In this document: piece by piece, positions 50,277-58,401 of the stretch
Numbering within the stretch: position 1 is the stretch's first letter
Layout: each line of letters opens with the position of its first letter
NCBI GenBank assembly: GCA_004557735.1
Contig: SFFV01000014.1
Location: 9,765 to 73,764 of the forward strand
Direction: 5' to 3'
Length of the DNA: 64,000 nt
From: Clostridiales bacterium
GTDB lineage: Bacteria > Bacillota > Clostridia > Oscillospirales > Oscillospiraceae
The notes under the pieces: generated by a model
Database searches by the model: none
The model's input: the letters and a program-made list of their open reading frames with translations, nothing else
What the model was told of the DNA's origin: nothing
Program-made: the position numbers and the translations under genes

Positions 50277-51812
50277 TCACTCCGCGTCCTCCTCGTCCTC
50301 AAGCAGGAGCGGGAGCGTGGCTTCATACTTGGTTTCGGTGGCGCTCTTTTCCTCCGCCTGCGCGGTGTAATTGCGCACGACGGCCGCCGCCTTCTCGATC
50401 GGCAGGAGCGTACCGGCGCCCGCGACGCAGCCGCCCGGGCACGCCATGCCCTCGAGCAGATACCCGTCGTACTTGCCCGCCTTGGCGAGCAGGAGCATCT
50501 TCCGGCAGTCTCTGAGGCCCTGCGCGCAGGCGGTTTTCACCTCGCGGTCGGGGTCGATGTGCGAGATCGCCTCGCGCACCGCGTCCGCGACGCCGCCGGA
50601 AACGGCAAAGCCGCGGCCCGCCGCCGTGCCTTCGCGCAGCGGAGCGGTCTTGGTGATCTCGGCGAAGTTGATGCCCTTTGCCTCGAACATGCCCATGACC
50701 TCTTCAAACGTCAGAACAAAATCGACCTCGCTGCGCACGGTCGTGCGCATGGCTTCGAGCTTTTTCGCGCTGCACGGCCCGATGAACGCGACCTTCTCGC
50801 CGGGGTGCTGCTGCTTGCACAGGCGCGCCGTGAGCACCATGGGCGTGAGCGCCATGGAAATGCAGTGCGCCTGCTCCGGGAAGAGCTTTTTTGCCATAAC
50901 CGCCCAGCTCGGGCAGCAGGACGTCGCCATGAACGGCTGCTCGGCGGGGACCTTCTTCAGAAAGTCCTTTGCCTCGTCGAGCGTGCAGAGATCCGCGCCG
51001 ACGGCTACCTCCGCCACATGGCGGAAGCCGAGCATTTTCATCGCGGCCTTGAGCTTGTCCGGCGTCATATTCGGGCCGAGCTGGCCGACGAACGCGGGCG
51101 CAACGATCGCAATGACCTTTTCACCGCCGCGCAGCGCCTGAATGAGCTGGAAAAGCTGGCTCTTATCCGAGATCGCACCGAACGGACAGTTCACAAGGCA
51201 CATGCCGCAGGAGACGCATTTATCGTAGTCGATCTCGGCGCGGCCGTGCTCGTCGGAGCGGATGGCGTCCATGCCGCACGCCTTGGCGCACGGGCGCTCC
51301 TGCAGAATAATCGCGTTGTAGGGGCAGACGTCCGCGCACTTTCCGCAGCGGATGCAGAGATCCTCCTGAATGCGGCTCACGCCGCGGTGGCTGAGCTTGA
51401 CCGCCTTTTTCGGACAGACCTCGCGGCACGGATGCGCCAGGCAGTTCTGGCAGAGGTTCGTGACGATGTAGCGCTTTTCCGGGCAGGCGTTGCAGGCAAA
51501 TTTCAGGATGTTCACCAGCGGCGGCTCATAGTATTTCTCCGGTCTCGCGCTCTCCTCCACACCGGCGGCAAGCGGCGCGTGCTGGTCGAGCGGACGGGGG
51601 CTCAGCCCCATCGCGAGACGGAGCCGCTCGCCGACGATCGCTCTTTCCAGAAAGATGCTGCTGCGGTGCTCGGCGACCTCGCCGGGAACGATCTTGTATG
51701 GCAGGTCTTCAATGCGGGAGTAGTCCCCGCCCTCGTAGCCCATGCGGGCGATCTCCGTGAATACCTGGCGGCGAATGTCGGTAATGGTGGAATAAATGCC
51801 GCGAATGCTCAA
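50277..51812 (-). CDS. Monomeric [FeFe]-hydrogenase-like iron-sulfur protein
   Basis: 511 residues. Cys clusters in the first ~220 residues (CNACPEKRYIVTNLCQNCLAHPC, CIRCGKCADVCPYNA, CVSCGMCLVNCPFGA) bind 4Fe-4S centres. The H-cluster region has TSCCPSW, GPCSAKK and ACPGGCVAGAG. The usual Met before PC in the second motif is Gly, which points to a non-prototypical (group B-like) hydrogenase or a sensor. A TTG start at 51812 is chosen because the family N-terminus begins there and GGGGGG lies 9 nt upstream. It lies 23 nt after the anti-sigma gene. Confidence 0.82.
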   Translation of the reverse strand: MSIRGIYSTITDIRRQVFTEIARMGYEGGDYSRIEDLPYKIVPGEVAEHRSSIFLERAIVGERLRLAMGLSPRPLDQHAPLAAGVEESARPEKYYEPPLVNILKFACNACPEKRYIVTNLCQNCLAHPCREVCPKKAVKLSHRGVSRIQEDLCIRCGKCADVCPYNAIILQERPCAKACGMDAIRSDEHGRAEIDYDKCVSCGMCLVNCPFGAISDKSQLFQLIQALRGGEKVIAIVAPAFVGQLGPNMTPDKLKAAMKMLGFRHVAEVAVGADLCTLDEAKDFLKKVPAEQPFMATSCCPSWAVMAKKLFPEQAHCISMALTPMVLTARLCKQQHPGEKVAFIGPCSAKKLEAMRTTVRSEVDFVLTFEEVMGMFEAKGINFAEITKTAPLREGTAAGRGFAVSGGVADAVREAISHIDPDREVKTACAQGLRDCRKMLLLAKAGKYDGYLLEGMACPGGCVAGAGTLLPIEKAAAVVRNYTAQAEEKSATETKYEATLPLLLEDEEDAE

Positions 51813-51835
51813 TGGAAACGCCCCCCTGTTTCGGT

Positions 51836-52639
51836 TTATCTCGATGCGTTATTCAATATCTCGCTCAGCGCCTCCGGCGTCGCGGGGGAAAGATGCGCTG
51901 CACCTCCGTCCGCTTCCTGCCAGATAACGCGCTCTTCCTCGATCCAGAGCCGGTATTCGCTCTCCGTTCCGTCGGGCGCGGCGAGCGTGAGCGCATAGTC
52001 GCAGCTTCGCTCCGGCGCGGGCGTTTCGCCCTCGCTGAGCAGAAGATGCCCGGCGAAAAACCCGTCGTCCGAAAGCGTGAGCGCCTCGTCCGCCGCGCAC
52101 TTTTCCGCCATCACGGTAACGGTGACGCCGCCCGCATCGTTTGCCGCGGCGGTGTCCGGCGCGGCGGCCGTCATGCTGCGCGGCGCTGCTTCCGCCGGGG
52201 CGGCGTCCGCGGCTTCGTCGCAGACGGCGCTCTCCCCGGTGACCGGCGCGGGCATGCTGAACATGGCCGTTTCCGGCGCGGCGCCGCTGCTGCCCTTTGC
52301 ACCGAAAAACGCCGTTCCCGCCCAGATCGCCGCAGCGGCGACGGCGGCGAGCGCGCCATAGCGCGTCACAAGGCGCGTGATATTCGTTTTCTTCTTTGCC
52401 GGGGCCTTCTCCTGCGGCGCGGCGGCTTTGTGAACAAGCGCCATCACGTTCGCCGTGAATTCCTCCGGCGGCTCGCCCAGTGCATTGTCCGTGCCGGCGA
52501 TCGCCTGCATCGCCTCATAAAAGTTTCGGCAGGTCCCGCAGCTTTCCAGATGGGCGCGAAGCTCTTTATCCTCTTCGGCGGTGATCTCGCCGTCGATCGC
52601 CGCGCCGATCAGCTCTTCATAGTATTCGCAGTTTTTCAC
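51836..52639 (-). CDS. Anti-sigma factor with zinc-finger domain
   Basis: 267 residues. N-terminal zf-HC2/ZAS domain with HLESCGTC (H-x3-C-x2-C, about 30-37), a membrane helix (about 92-110) and an Ala-rich extracytoplasmic part whose last ~90 residues look folded (EYRLWIEEERVIWQE). It overlaps the ECF sigma gene by 4 nt, so it presumably sequesters that sigma factor. Confidence 0.88.
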   Translation of the reverse strand: MKNCEYYEELIGAAIDGEITAEEDKELRAHLESCGTCRNFYEAMQAIAGTDNALGEPPEEFTANVMALVHKAAAPQEKAPAKKKTNITRLVTRYGALAAVAAAAIWAGTAFFGAKGSSGAAPETAMFSMPAPVTGESAVCDEAADAAPAEAAPRSMTAAAPDTAAANDAGGVTVTVMAEKCAADEALTLSDDGFFAGHLLLSEGETPAPERSCDYALTLAAPDGTESEYRLWIEEERVIWQEADGGAAHLSPATPEALSEILNNASR

Positions 52640-53253
52640 GCTTCACACCCCTTCCCCTGTTTGGACGGGAAACGGTCGGAAAAGTTCCCGCTTTCAAGAA
52701 GCGCCGCGCAGAGCTTTTTCCGCGCGCGGTTGAGCCGCGATTTGACGGTGCCGACTTCGAGCGAGAGCGCCGCGGCGATCTCGTCGTAGCTCAGCCCCGC
52801 GCTCTCGCGCAGGGCGAGAATTTCCCGGCAGTCGTCCGGCAGCGCGGCGAGCGCCGAACGCACGGCGTCCCGGTCGGCGGCGCGCTCGGCGAGCCGTTCC
52901 GGAGAATACCGCTCGTCGGGAATGGGAAGGTCGGCTTCCTCGCCGTTTTCGTCCTCCGTCTGGAGCGGCACGATGACGGCGCGCCTGTTTTTGCGCAGCA
53001 TGTCGATGCAGATGTTGTTCGTCAGCCGGTAGAGCCACACGGAAAACCGGCTGTCGCCGCGAAAGTCCGCGAGCGAGGTGTACGCCTTGAGAAACGCCTC
53101 CTGCGCGGCGTCCTCGGCGTCGGTCTCGTTTTTCAGTATGCGCAGCGCGAGACGGTACACCTTCGTCTGGTTCTCCGTCACGAGCGGCTCATAGGCGCTC
53201 TCGTCTCCGGCGAGAACGCGCTCGATATATCCTTTTTCCTCGTCTTTTGTCAT
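52636..53253 (-). CDS. ECF-type RNA polymerase sigma factor
   Basis: 205 residues: region 2 (YRLALRILKNETDAEDAAQEAFLKAYTSL, FSVWLYRLTNNICIDMLR) and region 4 (LPDDCREILALRESAGLSYDEIAAALSLEVGTVKSRLNRARKKL). Typical ECF length. It is coupled to the anti-sigma gene and lies 4 nt after dusB. Target promoters are not identifiable here. Confidence 0.92.
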   Translation of the reverse strand: MTKDEEKGYIERVLAGDESAYEPLVTENQTKVYRLALRILKNETDAEDAAQEAFLKAYTSLADFRGDSRFSVWLYRLTNNICIDMLRKNRRAVIVPLQTEDENGEEADLPIPDERYSPERLAERAADRDAVRSALAALPDDCREILALRESAGLSYDEIAAALSLEVGTVKSRLNRARKKLCAALLESGNFSDRFPSKQGKGCEA

Positions 53254-53257
53254 GCTG

Positions 53258-54229
53258 TCACCTCAGATCGCGCTGTATGCCGCGGACGATCTTTTCCGCG
53301 TCAGCGAGCGTATTCATCGATACGATCTGCTGCTTGTAATATCCCGCGTGGGAAACCCCGCGCAGATACCAGCACAGCTGCTTGCGCGCTTCGAGAATGG
53401 CGATTTTTTCGCCCTTGAGCGAGCACGCCATCGTGATCTGGCCGAGCGCTTCCTCCATCCGCGCGCGCAGCGGCGGAAGCGGCGGGACTTCCTCTCCGGC
53501 GAGGAGCGCGTTGCCCTGCTCAAAGAGCCACGGGTTGCCGAAGCTGCCGCGCCCGATGAGCGCCGCGTCCGCGCCGGTATAGCGCAGGATGTGCTCCGCG
53601 TCCTCCGCCGTCCACACGTCGCCGTTGGCGAACACCGGGATATGCACGGCGCGTTTTACGTCGCGGATGATGTCCCAGTCGGCCTGCCCGGCGTACATCT
53701 GCGCGCGGGTGCGGCCGTGCACGGCGATCGCCGCGGCGCCGGCGCTCTCGCACATTCCGGCGAACGGCACGGCGTTGATATTGCCTTTATCAAAGCCCTT
53801 GCGGAACTTGACCGTCACCGGTACGTCCACCGCGCGGACAACCGCTTCGATGATCTTCGCCGCGAGATCGGGCGTTTTCATGAGCGCGCTCCCGTCGCCG
53901 GACTTCACGACCTTGCCGACAGGGCAGCCCATGTTGATGTCGATGATCTCGGGGCGGCACAGCTCCAGCACCTTGCACGCGGCCTCCGCCATGCACACGG
54001 GGTCGCTGCCGAAGATCTGTACGGCGAGGGGCGCATCTCCCTCCGGGCGGACGAGCAGCGTTTTCGTCTTGCTGTCCTGATACATGAGCGCCTTGGAGGA
54101 GATCATCTCGCTCGTGGCGAGCGCCGCGCCGTGTCTCCGGCAAAGGAGCCGGAACGAGGCGTCCGTCACGCCGGCCATCGGCGCGAGAAAGAGCCGCCCG
54201 GCAAGCTCCACGTTTCCGATTTTTACCAT
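53258..54229 (-). CDS. dusB: tRNA-dihydrouridine synthase
   Basis: 323 residues, TIM-barrel flavoprotein. APMAGVTDASFRLLCRRHGA, DINMGCPVGKVVKSGDGSALM with the catalytic Cys motif region, IAVHGRTRAQMYAG, VFANGDVWTAEDA and GRGSFGNPWLF. It reduces uridines in tRNA with FMN/NADPH. It lies between trmB and the sigma gene. Confidence 0.94.
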   Translation of the reverse strand: MVKIGNVELAGRLFLAPMAGVTDASFRLLCRRHGAALATSEMISSKALMYQDSKTKTLLVRPEGDAPLAVQIFGSDPVCMAEAACKVLELCRPEIIDINMGCPVGKVVKSGDGSALMKTPDLAAKIIEAVVRAVDVPVTVKFRKGFDKGNINAVPFAGMCESAGAAAIAVHGRTRAQMYAGQADWDIIRDVKRAVHIPVFANGDVWTAEDAEHILRYTGADAALIGRGSFGNPWLFEQGNALLAGEEVPPLPPLRARMEEALGQITMACSLKGEKIAILEARKQLCWYLRGVSHAGYYKQQIVSMNTLADAEKIVRGIQRDLR

Positions 54230-54244
54230 ATACTTACGGGATAC

Positions 54245-54859
54245 TTACGGGCGCGTCGCCACGATGCGATGGATGGGCAGTCCCATCTCCGTGAAGCGCG
54301 CTTCATAGTCGGTCATCGGCGTGCCCTCCGGCATGTCGGCGAGCGTCCAGCCGCAGCCGCGGAACGATTCAAGCGACCAGTCGAAGAGCGGCTCGTTGTC
54401 GGTCTTGAACCAGACCGCGCCGCCCTCGGGCAGCAGCGCGCGGTATTTTTCCAGAAACTCCGGCGCGGTCAGACGGCGCTTGAACTGCTTCTTCTTCGGC
54501 CACGGGTCGGGGAAATTGATGTACAGGCGGGAGATCTCGCCCGGCGCAAACATCTCCGGCAGGAGCTCGGCGTCCCGGTCGAGAAAGCGGACGTTCGGTA
54601 TGCCCTGCTCCACGACGCGCTCCATCGCAACGACCATCGCGTCCGGCACCTTTTCGAGCGCGAGCAGCAGTACGTCCGGCTCGCGGAGCGCCTGCCCGCA
54701 GGTGAAGCGGCCCTTGCCGCAGCCGAGCTCCAGACGGATCTCGCGGTATTGCGAAAACTCCTCCGCCCAGCGGCCCTTATAGTCTTCCGGCGTCTGGATC
54801 TGTACCGCGGCGCAGCGCTCCATCCGGGGGATCAGGTTCGGTTTTTTCCGCATTCTCAT
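54245..54859 (-). CDS. trmB: tRNA (guanine46-N7)-methyltransferase
   Basis: 204 residues. SAM motif LELGCGKGRFTCG (about 47-59), INFPDPWPKKKQFKRRL and DYEARFTEMGLPIHRI are diagnostic. Start at 54859 or the Met codon two later (54853); both are far from the nearest AGGAG. First gene of the trmB-dusB-sigma run. Confidence 0.94.
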   Translation of the reverse strand: MRMRKKPNLIPRMERCAAVQIQTPEDYKGRWAEEFSQYREIRLELGCGKGRFTCGQALREPDVLLLALEKVPDAMVVAMERVVEQGIPNVRFLDRDAELLPEMFAPGEISRLYINFPDPWPKKKQFKRRLTAPEFLEKYRALLPEGGAVWFKTDNEPLFDWSLESFRGCGWTLADMPEGTPMTDYEARFTEMGLPIHRIVATRP

Positions 54860-54932
54860 AAGGCGTTCACACTCCTGTTTCTTTCACATGGCATCATATC
54901 ATAGCGGAGGAAAAACATCAATCCGAAAAACC

Positions 54933-54961
54933 TTGCGCGGCGCGGCCGGGTTTGCTATAAT
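54933..54961 (+). promoter_or_regulatory. Promoter of tRNA-Pro
   Basis: TTGCGC 54933-54938, 17-bp spacer, TATAAT 54956-54961, 21 bp upstream of the tRNA. Confidence 0.6.
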
Positions 54962-54981
54962 ATTATAATGAAATGGTGCGA

Positions 54982-55057
54982 CCGGGTGTAGCGCAGTTGG
55001 TAGCGCGCCTGCTTTGGGAGCAGGATGCCGCAGGTTCGAATCCTGTCACTCGGACCA
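54982..55057 (+). tRNA. tRNA-Pro (anticodon TGG)
   Basis: 76 nt including CCA. Acceptor CCGGGTG pairs with CACTCGG (one G-T); anticodon stem CCTGC/GCAGG encloses TTTGGGA, anticodon TGG; T-arm GGTTCGAATCC. Its 3' end is duplicated downstream at 58289-58332. Confidence 0.96.
55013..55056 (+). repeat. Left att-like repeat (3' end of tRNA-Pro)
   Basis: 44 nt covering the anticodon loop to acceptor end. It is 41/44 identical to 58289-58332 in the same orientation, the pattern left by integration into a tRNA gene. Confidence 0.75.
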
Positions 55058-55096
55058 AAACCCTCTGAAATCAGTTGATTTCAGAGGGTTTTTCTT
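55057..55096 (+). terminator. Terminator of tRNA-Pro
   Basis: 17-bp stem (55057-55073 with 55076-55092, 2-nt loop) then TTCTTT. A 2-nt loop means the real loop opens a little; still a strong terminator. Confidence 0.8.
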
Positions 55097-55249
55097 TGTT
55101 TGTTGCGGCGCAGGATTTGAAATTCCAACTTTTACAGCAGCACGGTTTGCTTCAAAGATTTTTTCTTGAGCTAACACAATATTACAACCAAATATTGCAC
55201 CGATAATTCGCTCAACATCAATGTCTTCCAAACCCATACGCTTAAGGAT
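55094..55249 (-). pseudogene. Short coding fragment, unknown
   Basis: The minus strand is open after a stop near 55250 and reads LKRMGLEDIDVERIIGAIFG, then ~25 more meaningful-looking residues before entering the tRNA terminator. It has no ribosome site and is probably the broken end of a gene cut at the island edge. Not identifiable. Confidence 0.3.
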
Positions 55250-55311
55250 TCAGCCGCTGTTTTCGTTCTGCCTGCCATTGGAGCGCTCTCGCGGATTAAC
55301 CGCACCCCGCA

Positions 55312-55947
55312 TCATTTCCCGCGCTTCTGAACATCCTCGTCGATACGCTTTTTCCAGTCGGCGCTGAGCGGCCTGGATGCGCGCACGCTGCACACCGCCT
55401 CGCTGATGACCTCATAGTTCAGCGCCGTACCGGCTTCGTCGCATTTGTAGTTCACCGCGCGGTCGGCGCTGATGCCGAAGCGTTTAGCCTCCGCCGCGGC
55501 GTCGATATTGGCGCCCAGGAACAGAAACTCCCAGCCGTACTTTCCCTTCTGCCGCTCGATCATCCTCCGCACCTTTTCGTAGTCATAGCGCTTGCTGGCA
55601 TTCTCATAGCCGTCGGTGGTGATGATGAACATCGTCTTTTCCGGTACATCCTCCTTCCGGGCGTACTTATGGATGTTGCCAATGTGGTGGATAGCGCCGC
55701 CGACGGCGTCCAGCAGAGCGGTACAGCCCCGGGTGAAGTACTCCTTTTCGGTCATGCAGGGCACCGCGTCCAGCGGCAGGCGGTCATGGATGACCACGCT
55801 CTCGTTGTCAAACAGCACCGTGGAGACCAGCGCCTCGCCCGCTTCCTTCTTCTGCTTTTCGATCATGGAGTTGAAACCGCCGATGGTGTCTTTCTCCAGC
55901 CCGCTCATAGAGCCGCTCCGGTCCAGGATGAAAACCAATTCTGTCAT
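55312..55947 (-). CDS. vWA-domain protein
   Basis: 211 residues made of one von Willebrand A domain. MIDAS motif DRSGSM (9-14), the Thr region FTRGCTALLDAVG and the Asp loop ITTDGYEN. Single-domain cytosolic vWA proteins act as metal-dependent protein-binding modules; partner unknown. Neighbours are ArsC-like and macro-domain genes of the island. GGAGGG precedes the start. Confidence 0.88.
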   Translation of the reverse strand: MTELVFILDRSGSMSGLEKDTIGGFNSMIEKQKKEAGEALVSTVLFDNESVVIHDRLPLDAVPCMTEKEYFTRGCTALLDAVGGAIHHIGNIHKYARKEDVPEKTMFIITTDGYENASKRYDYEKVRRMIERQKGKYGWEFLFLGANIDAAAEAKRFGISADRAVNYKCDEAGTALNYEVISEAVCSVRASRPLSADWKKRIDEDVQKRGK

Positions 55948-56026
55948 AGTGAAAACCCTCCTTTGTTTGATTACGCTTTGATTGTAGCGATTCCGAAGGA
56001 GGGTTTGGTCGCATCTCAGGCGACAT

Positions 56027-56386
56027 TTATTCAGTTTTCAAACAGCTCTCCCACTCGGTTTCTTTGAAGCCCACGAGAACAAATCCGTCTCCGAGGACAA
56101 GGGGCCGCTTCACCAGCATCCCGTCGGTGGAAAGCAGTTTCAGCATTTCCTCTTCGCTCATGGCGGGCAGTTTGTTTTTCAGATCCATGGACTTATAAAG
56201 CAGGCCGCTGGTGTTGAAAAACTTCCGCAGCGGAAGGCCGCTGATCTGATGCCACGCAGAGATCTCATCGAATGTGGGGTTATCCGTTTTGATGTCTCTG
56301 AACTCGTAGGCGATCTGGTTTTCGTCCAGCCACTTTCTCGCTTTCTGGCAGGTGGTGCACTTGGGATAGCAGACAAAAGTGATCAT
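56027..56386 (-). CDS. ArsC/Spx-family thioredoxin-fold protein
   Basis: 119 residues. CTTC redox motif at 10-13 (YPKCTTCQKARKWL), TFDEI...LPLRKFFNTSGLLYKSM and LVKRPLV. It fits the YffB/ArsC-like branch: arsenate reductase or Spx-like regulator. The CxxC form and absence of other ars genes make a Spx/MgsR-like or unknown redox role as likely as arsenate reduction. Confidence 0.85.
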   Translation of the reverse strand: MITFVCYPKCTTCQKARKWLDENQIAYEFRDIKTDNPTFDEISAWHQISGLPLRKFFNTSGLLYKSMDLKNKLPAMSEEEMLKLLSTDGMLVKRPLVLGDGFVLVGFKETEWESCLKTE

Positions 56387-56390
56387 TTCA

Positions 56391-57407
56391 TCACGCTCCT
56401 AACAAACTCTGGTCAAAGGCGAACAGCGCCTCATTGATCTCAAAAATATCGTACTTCTTCTGCTTGATAAAATACTCGACGATGACATCAAACTTACTGC
56501 TGCGGCTCAGCGCAAACCCGGCGCGGGCGATGAAGTCCCTTGTCTCCTCCAGATCCAGCTCCAGCGCAACGGCAAAGGCGATGGCCGTTGTCTTGGACGG
56601 CTTGTAATCCGGGTTGTTGCGGATCTTGGAGAACAGCTTTCGGTCAACGTTGGCCTTCTTGTAGATCTCAGAGTCCTTTTTGCCGGTGCGGTCAATGAGC
56701 ATCAGCAGCGTCTCAGAGAATCCGGCGTCCAAATCATTCAGAAGGTCATCCAGCCTGCCGCCGGCAGCACCCACGGCCACAGGAGCGCAAGGAGCTGCGG
56801 ACTTCTCACAGGCCAGGCTCTCTTCCATTTCAAGACGCCGCAGCCGATACAGCCGCTCCCGCCGGGAGTCGGTATGCGCGTCCACATAGTGGTCATCGAT
56901 GTACTCGGCAATGTCCGAAAACAGCTTCCCGCTGATTTGATAGGCGGCACGGTCAAAAATAACGATGTAGACCGTCATGTCGTTCTCCATCAGGAACTCA
57001 ACGATGGTGTCCACCGCCACGCGGAGCGCCTGATCCTTGGGATAGCCGAAGACGCCGGAGGAAATCAGCGGAAAGGCCACCGTCTCACAGCCGTGCTCCT
57101 TTGCCAGAGCAAGGCTCGTCCGATAGCAGGAAACCAGCTTTTCCCGCTCGCCGTATTTCCCGCCCTGCCACACCGGGCCTACCGTATGTACTACATATTT
57201 GCAGGGCAGGCGGTAAGCCTTAGTGATTTTGGCGTCGCCGGTCTTACATCCGCCCAGCGTCCTGCACTCGGCCAGCAGCTCCGGCCCTGCCGCACGGTGA
57301 ATGCAGCCGTCTACGCCGCCACCGCCCAAAAGCGATTCTTTAGCGGCGTTGACGATGGCATCGACGGACATTTTTGTTATGTCGTTGCGAACGATTTCAA
57401 GAGGCAT
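56391..57407 (-). CDS. Macro-domain (ADP-ribose binding) protein with C-terminal helical domain
   Basis: 338 residues. Residues 1-~175 are a macro domain: DAIVNAAKESLLGGGGVDGCIHRAAG and PLISSGVFGYP, motifs for ADP-ribose binding and deacetylation/hydrolysis. A linker (180-225) precedes a helical domain (about 228-335: LIDRTGKKDSEIYKKANVDRKLFSKIRNN) with an HTH look. Probably reverses ADP-ribosylation or processes O-acetyl-ADP-ribose; the HTH-like domain suggests DNA or protein targeting. Confidence 0.88.
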   Translation of the reverse strand: MPLEIVRNDITKMSVDAIVNAAKESLLGGGGVDGCIHRAAGPELLAECRTLGGCKTGDAKITKAYRLPCKYVVHTVGPVWQGGKYGEREKLVSCYRTSLALAKEHGCETVAFPLISSGVFGYPKDQALRVAVDTIVEFLMENDMTVYIVIFDRAAYQISGKLFSDIAEYIDDHYVDAHTDSRRERLYRLRRLEMEESLACEKSAAPCAPVAVGAAGGRLDDLLNDLDAGFSETLLMLIDRTGKKDSEIYKKANVDRKLFSKIRNNPDYKPSKTTAIAFAVALELDLEETRDFIARAGFALSRSSKFDVIVEYFIKQKKYDIFEINEALFAFDQSLLGA

Positions 57408-57410
57408 GGA

Positions 57411-57647
57411 TTACTCTCCCTTCATCTTCAGAAAACCCTGCTTGAAGGCATCCGGGAAGATGAAAGTCTTTTCGCCAATACCAAAGTTGACACGGATGTG
57501 TTTCTGCGCCTTGTCAATCCTGGTGACCGAACCCTCTCCGAATGCTTTGTGAAGAACAATGGAGCCATCCTTAACATCGGGTGCGACAAACTCCTCTTGC
57601 TTTGCCGCCGGTTCAGCGGCAGCAGAAACAGCAGGCGTCCGGTACAA
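57411..57647 (-). CDS. Small Tudor/SH3-like domain protein (possible fragment)
   Basis: 78 residues from a TTG at 57647, overlapping the HTH gene by 35 nt. The core VKDGSIVLHKAFGEGSVTRI, with IRVNFGIGEKTF after it, resembles the Tudor-like C-terminal domain of UvrD/PcrA helicases. A normal start codon and ribosome site are missing, so it may be a piece of a longer protein or the 3' part of a frameshifted gene. Confidence 0.5.
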   Translation of the reverse strand: MYRTPAVSAAAEPAAKQEEFVAPDVKDGSIVLHKAFGEGSVTRIDKAQKHIRVNFGIGEKTFIFPDAFKQGFLKMKGE

Positions 57648-57837
57648 TCTCTATAATATCCTCGATCTGACAATCCAGCGCAGTGCAGATTTTCAGGAGA
57701 ATCTCCGTGGTGACATGGCCGTTCCGTCCCATCTTGGTGACGGAGGCCGGGCTGATGCCCGCCTTTGCACACAGGTCTTTCTTCTTCATATCCTTGTCGA
57801 TGAGCAGCTTCCAGAGCTTTTTATAACTGACAGCCAT
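57613..57837 (-). CDS. Cro/CI-type HTH regulator
   Basis: 74 residues, all HTH: YKKLWKLLIDKDMKKKDLCAKAGISPASVTKM and TTEILLKICTALDCQIEDIIEI, the HTH_26/YozG type. GGAGGAGA lies upstream of the ATG. First gene of the island operon; likely autoregulatory or controlling the macro/ArsC/vWA genes. Confidence 0.85.
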   Translation of the reverse strand: MAVSYKKLWKLLIDKDMKKKDLCAKAGISPASVTKMGRNGHVTTEILLKICTALDCQIEDIIEIVPDACCFCCR

Positions 57838-57866
57838 AAAATATCTCCTCCATACCGATATACGAA

Positions 57867-57892
57867 AAATGCTCTGCCGCCCGGCAGAGCAT
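57867..57892 (-). terminator. Leader hairpin before the HTH gene
   Basis: Stem AATGCTCTGCCG/CGGCAGAGCATT followed on the minus strand by TTTTCG. It lies between the predicted promoter and the HTH gene and may attenuate the operon. Confidence 0.6.
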
Positions 57893-57951
57893 TCGGTCTA
57901 TTGCAGCCATACTGCCAAGGCCTATTCCAACACCTGACAGCGTTGTTTATA

Positions 57952-57980
57952 ATGATAGCACTTTCCGTCGGAAATAGCAA
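57952..57980 (-). promoter_or_regulatory. Candidate promoter of the island operon
   Basis: Minus strand: TTGCTA 57980-57975, 17-bp spacer, TATCAT 57957-57952. Confidence 0.5.
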
Positions 57981-58095
57981 GAAAATGATAAATTCACACG
58001 ATTTTCAGCTTCTTGCATTTGGAGTGATTGAGGCGATTTGAAAAAGCGGGCAAAACCCCTCGGTCAGAGTTACAATCCAACCAACCTGAAGCGCG

Positions 58096-58153
58096 AAACG
58101 CTTCCCGTCCCGGGCCGGTGAAAAAGTCACCGGTTTGAGGCGGGAAGCGTTTT
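58096..58153 (+). other. Compound hairpin in the island's gene-free end
   Basis: Outer stem 58096-58107 with 58141-58151 plus an inner hairpin about 58115-58133 and a T-run (GTTTTTGA). The gene-free stretch 57838-58401 holds the promoter, leader hairpin, this structure and the right att-like repeat; no coding sequence was found. Confidence 0.55.
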
Positions 58154-58288
58154 TGACCACATAAATGACCACAGACGCGCACGGAACACCCGGAAAACGC
58201 AGGCTCAAAGAGGCCTAAAGAGTAAGTGAAACCGAGCGGAAATGGCTAAAAACTATTGGAAACGACCGGAAAAAGTTTTTCCGGATTG

Positions 58289-58332
58289 TTTGGGAGCAGG
58301 AGGCCGCAGGATCGAATCCTGTCACTCGCACC
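58289..58332 (+). repeat. Right att-like repeat (tRNA-Pro 3' end copy)
   Basis: Differs from 55013-55056 at only three of 44 positions, while the tRNA 5' half is absent, so this is not a functional tRNA. It marks the right boundary of a 3.3-kb island. Confidence 0.75.
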
Positions 58333-58335
58333 GTA

Positions 58336-58378
58336 TCGGGTGTTCATAACGGATCTGCGTTATGAACACTCGATTTTT
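58336..58378 (+). terminator. Terminator behind the right att-like repeat
   Basis: 16-bp stem (58336-58351 with 58358-58373, one G-T) followed by T5. Possibly the original tRNA-Pro terminator displaced by integration. Confidence 0.75.
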
Positions 58379-58401
58379 GTATTGGAATAACATCAAACCT
58401 G

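Noticed and set aside
57994..58208. Minus-strand open frames in the island's right end as integrase remnants
   Set aside because: They run through a compound hairpin with no recombinase motifs (no Arg-His-Arg-Tyr residues or Ser recombinase core).
58289..58332. A second tRNA gene
   Set aside because: Only the 3' half is present, with acceptor mismatches; there is no 5' acceptor, D-arm or complete anticodon arm.
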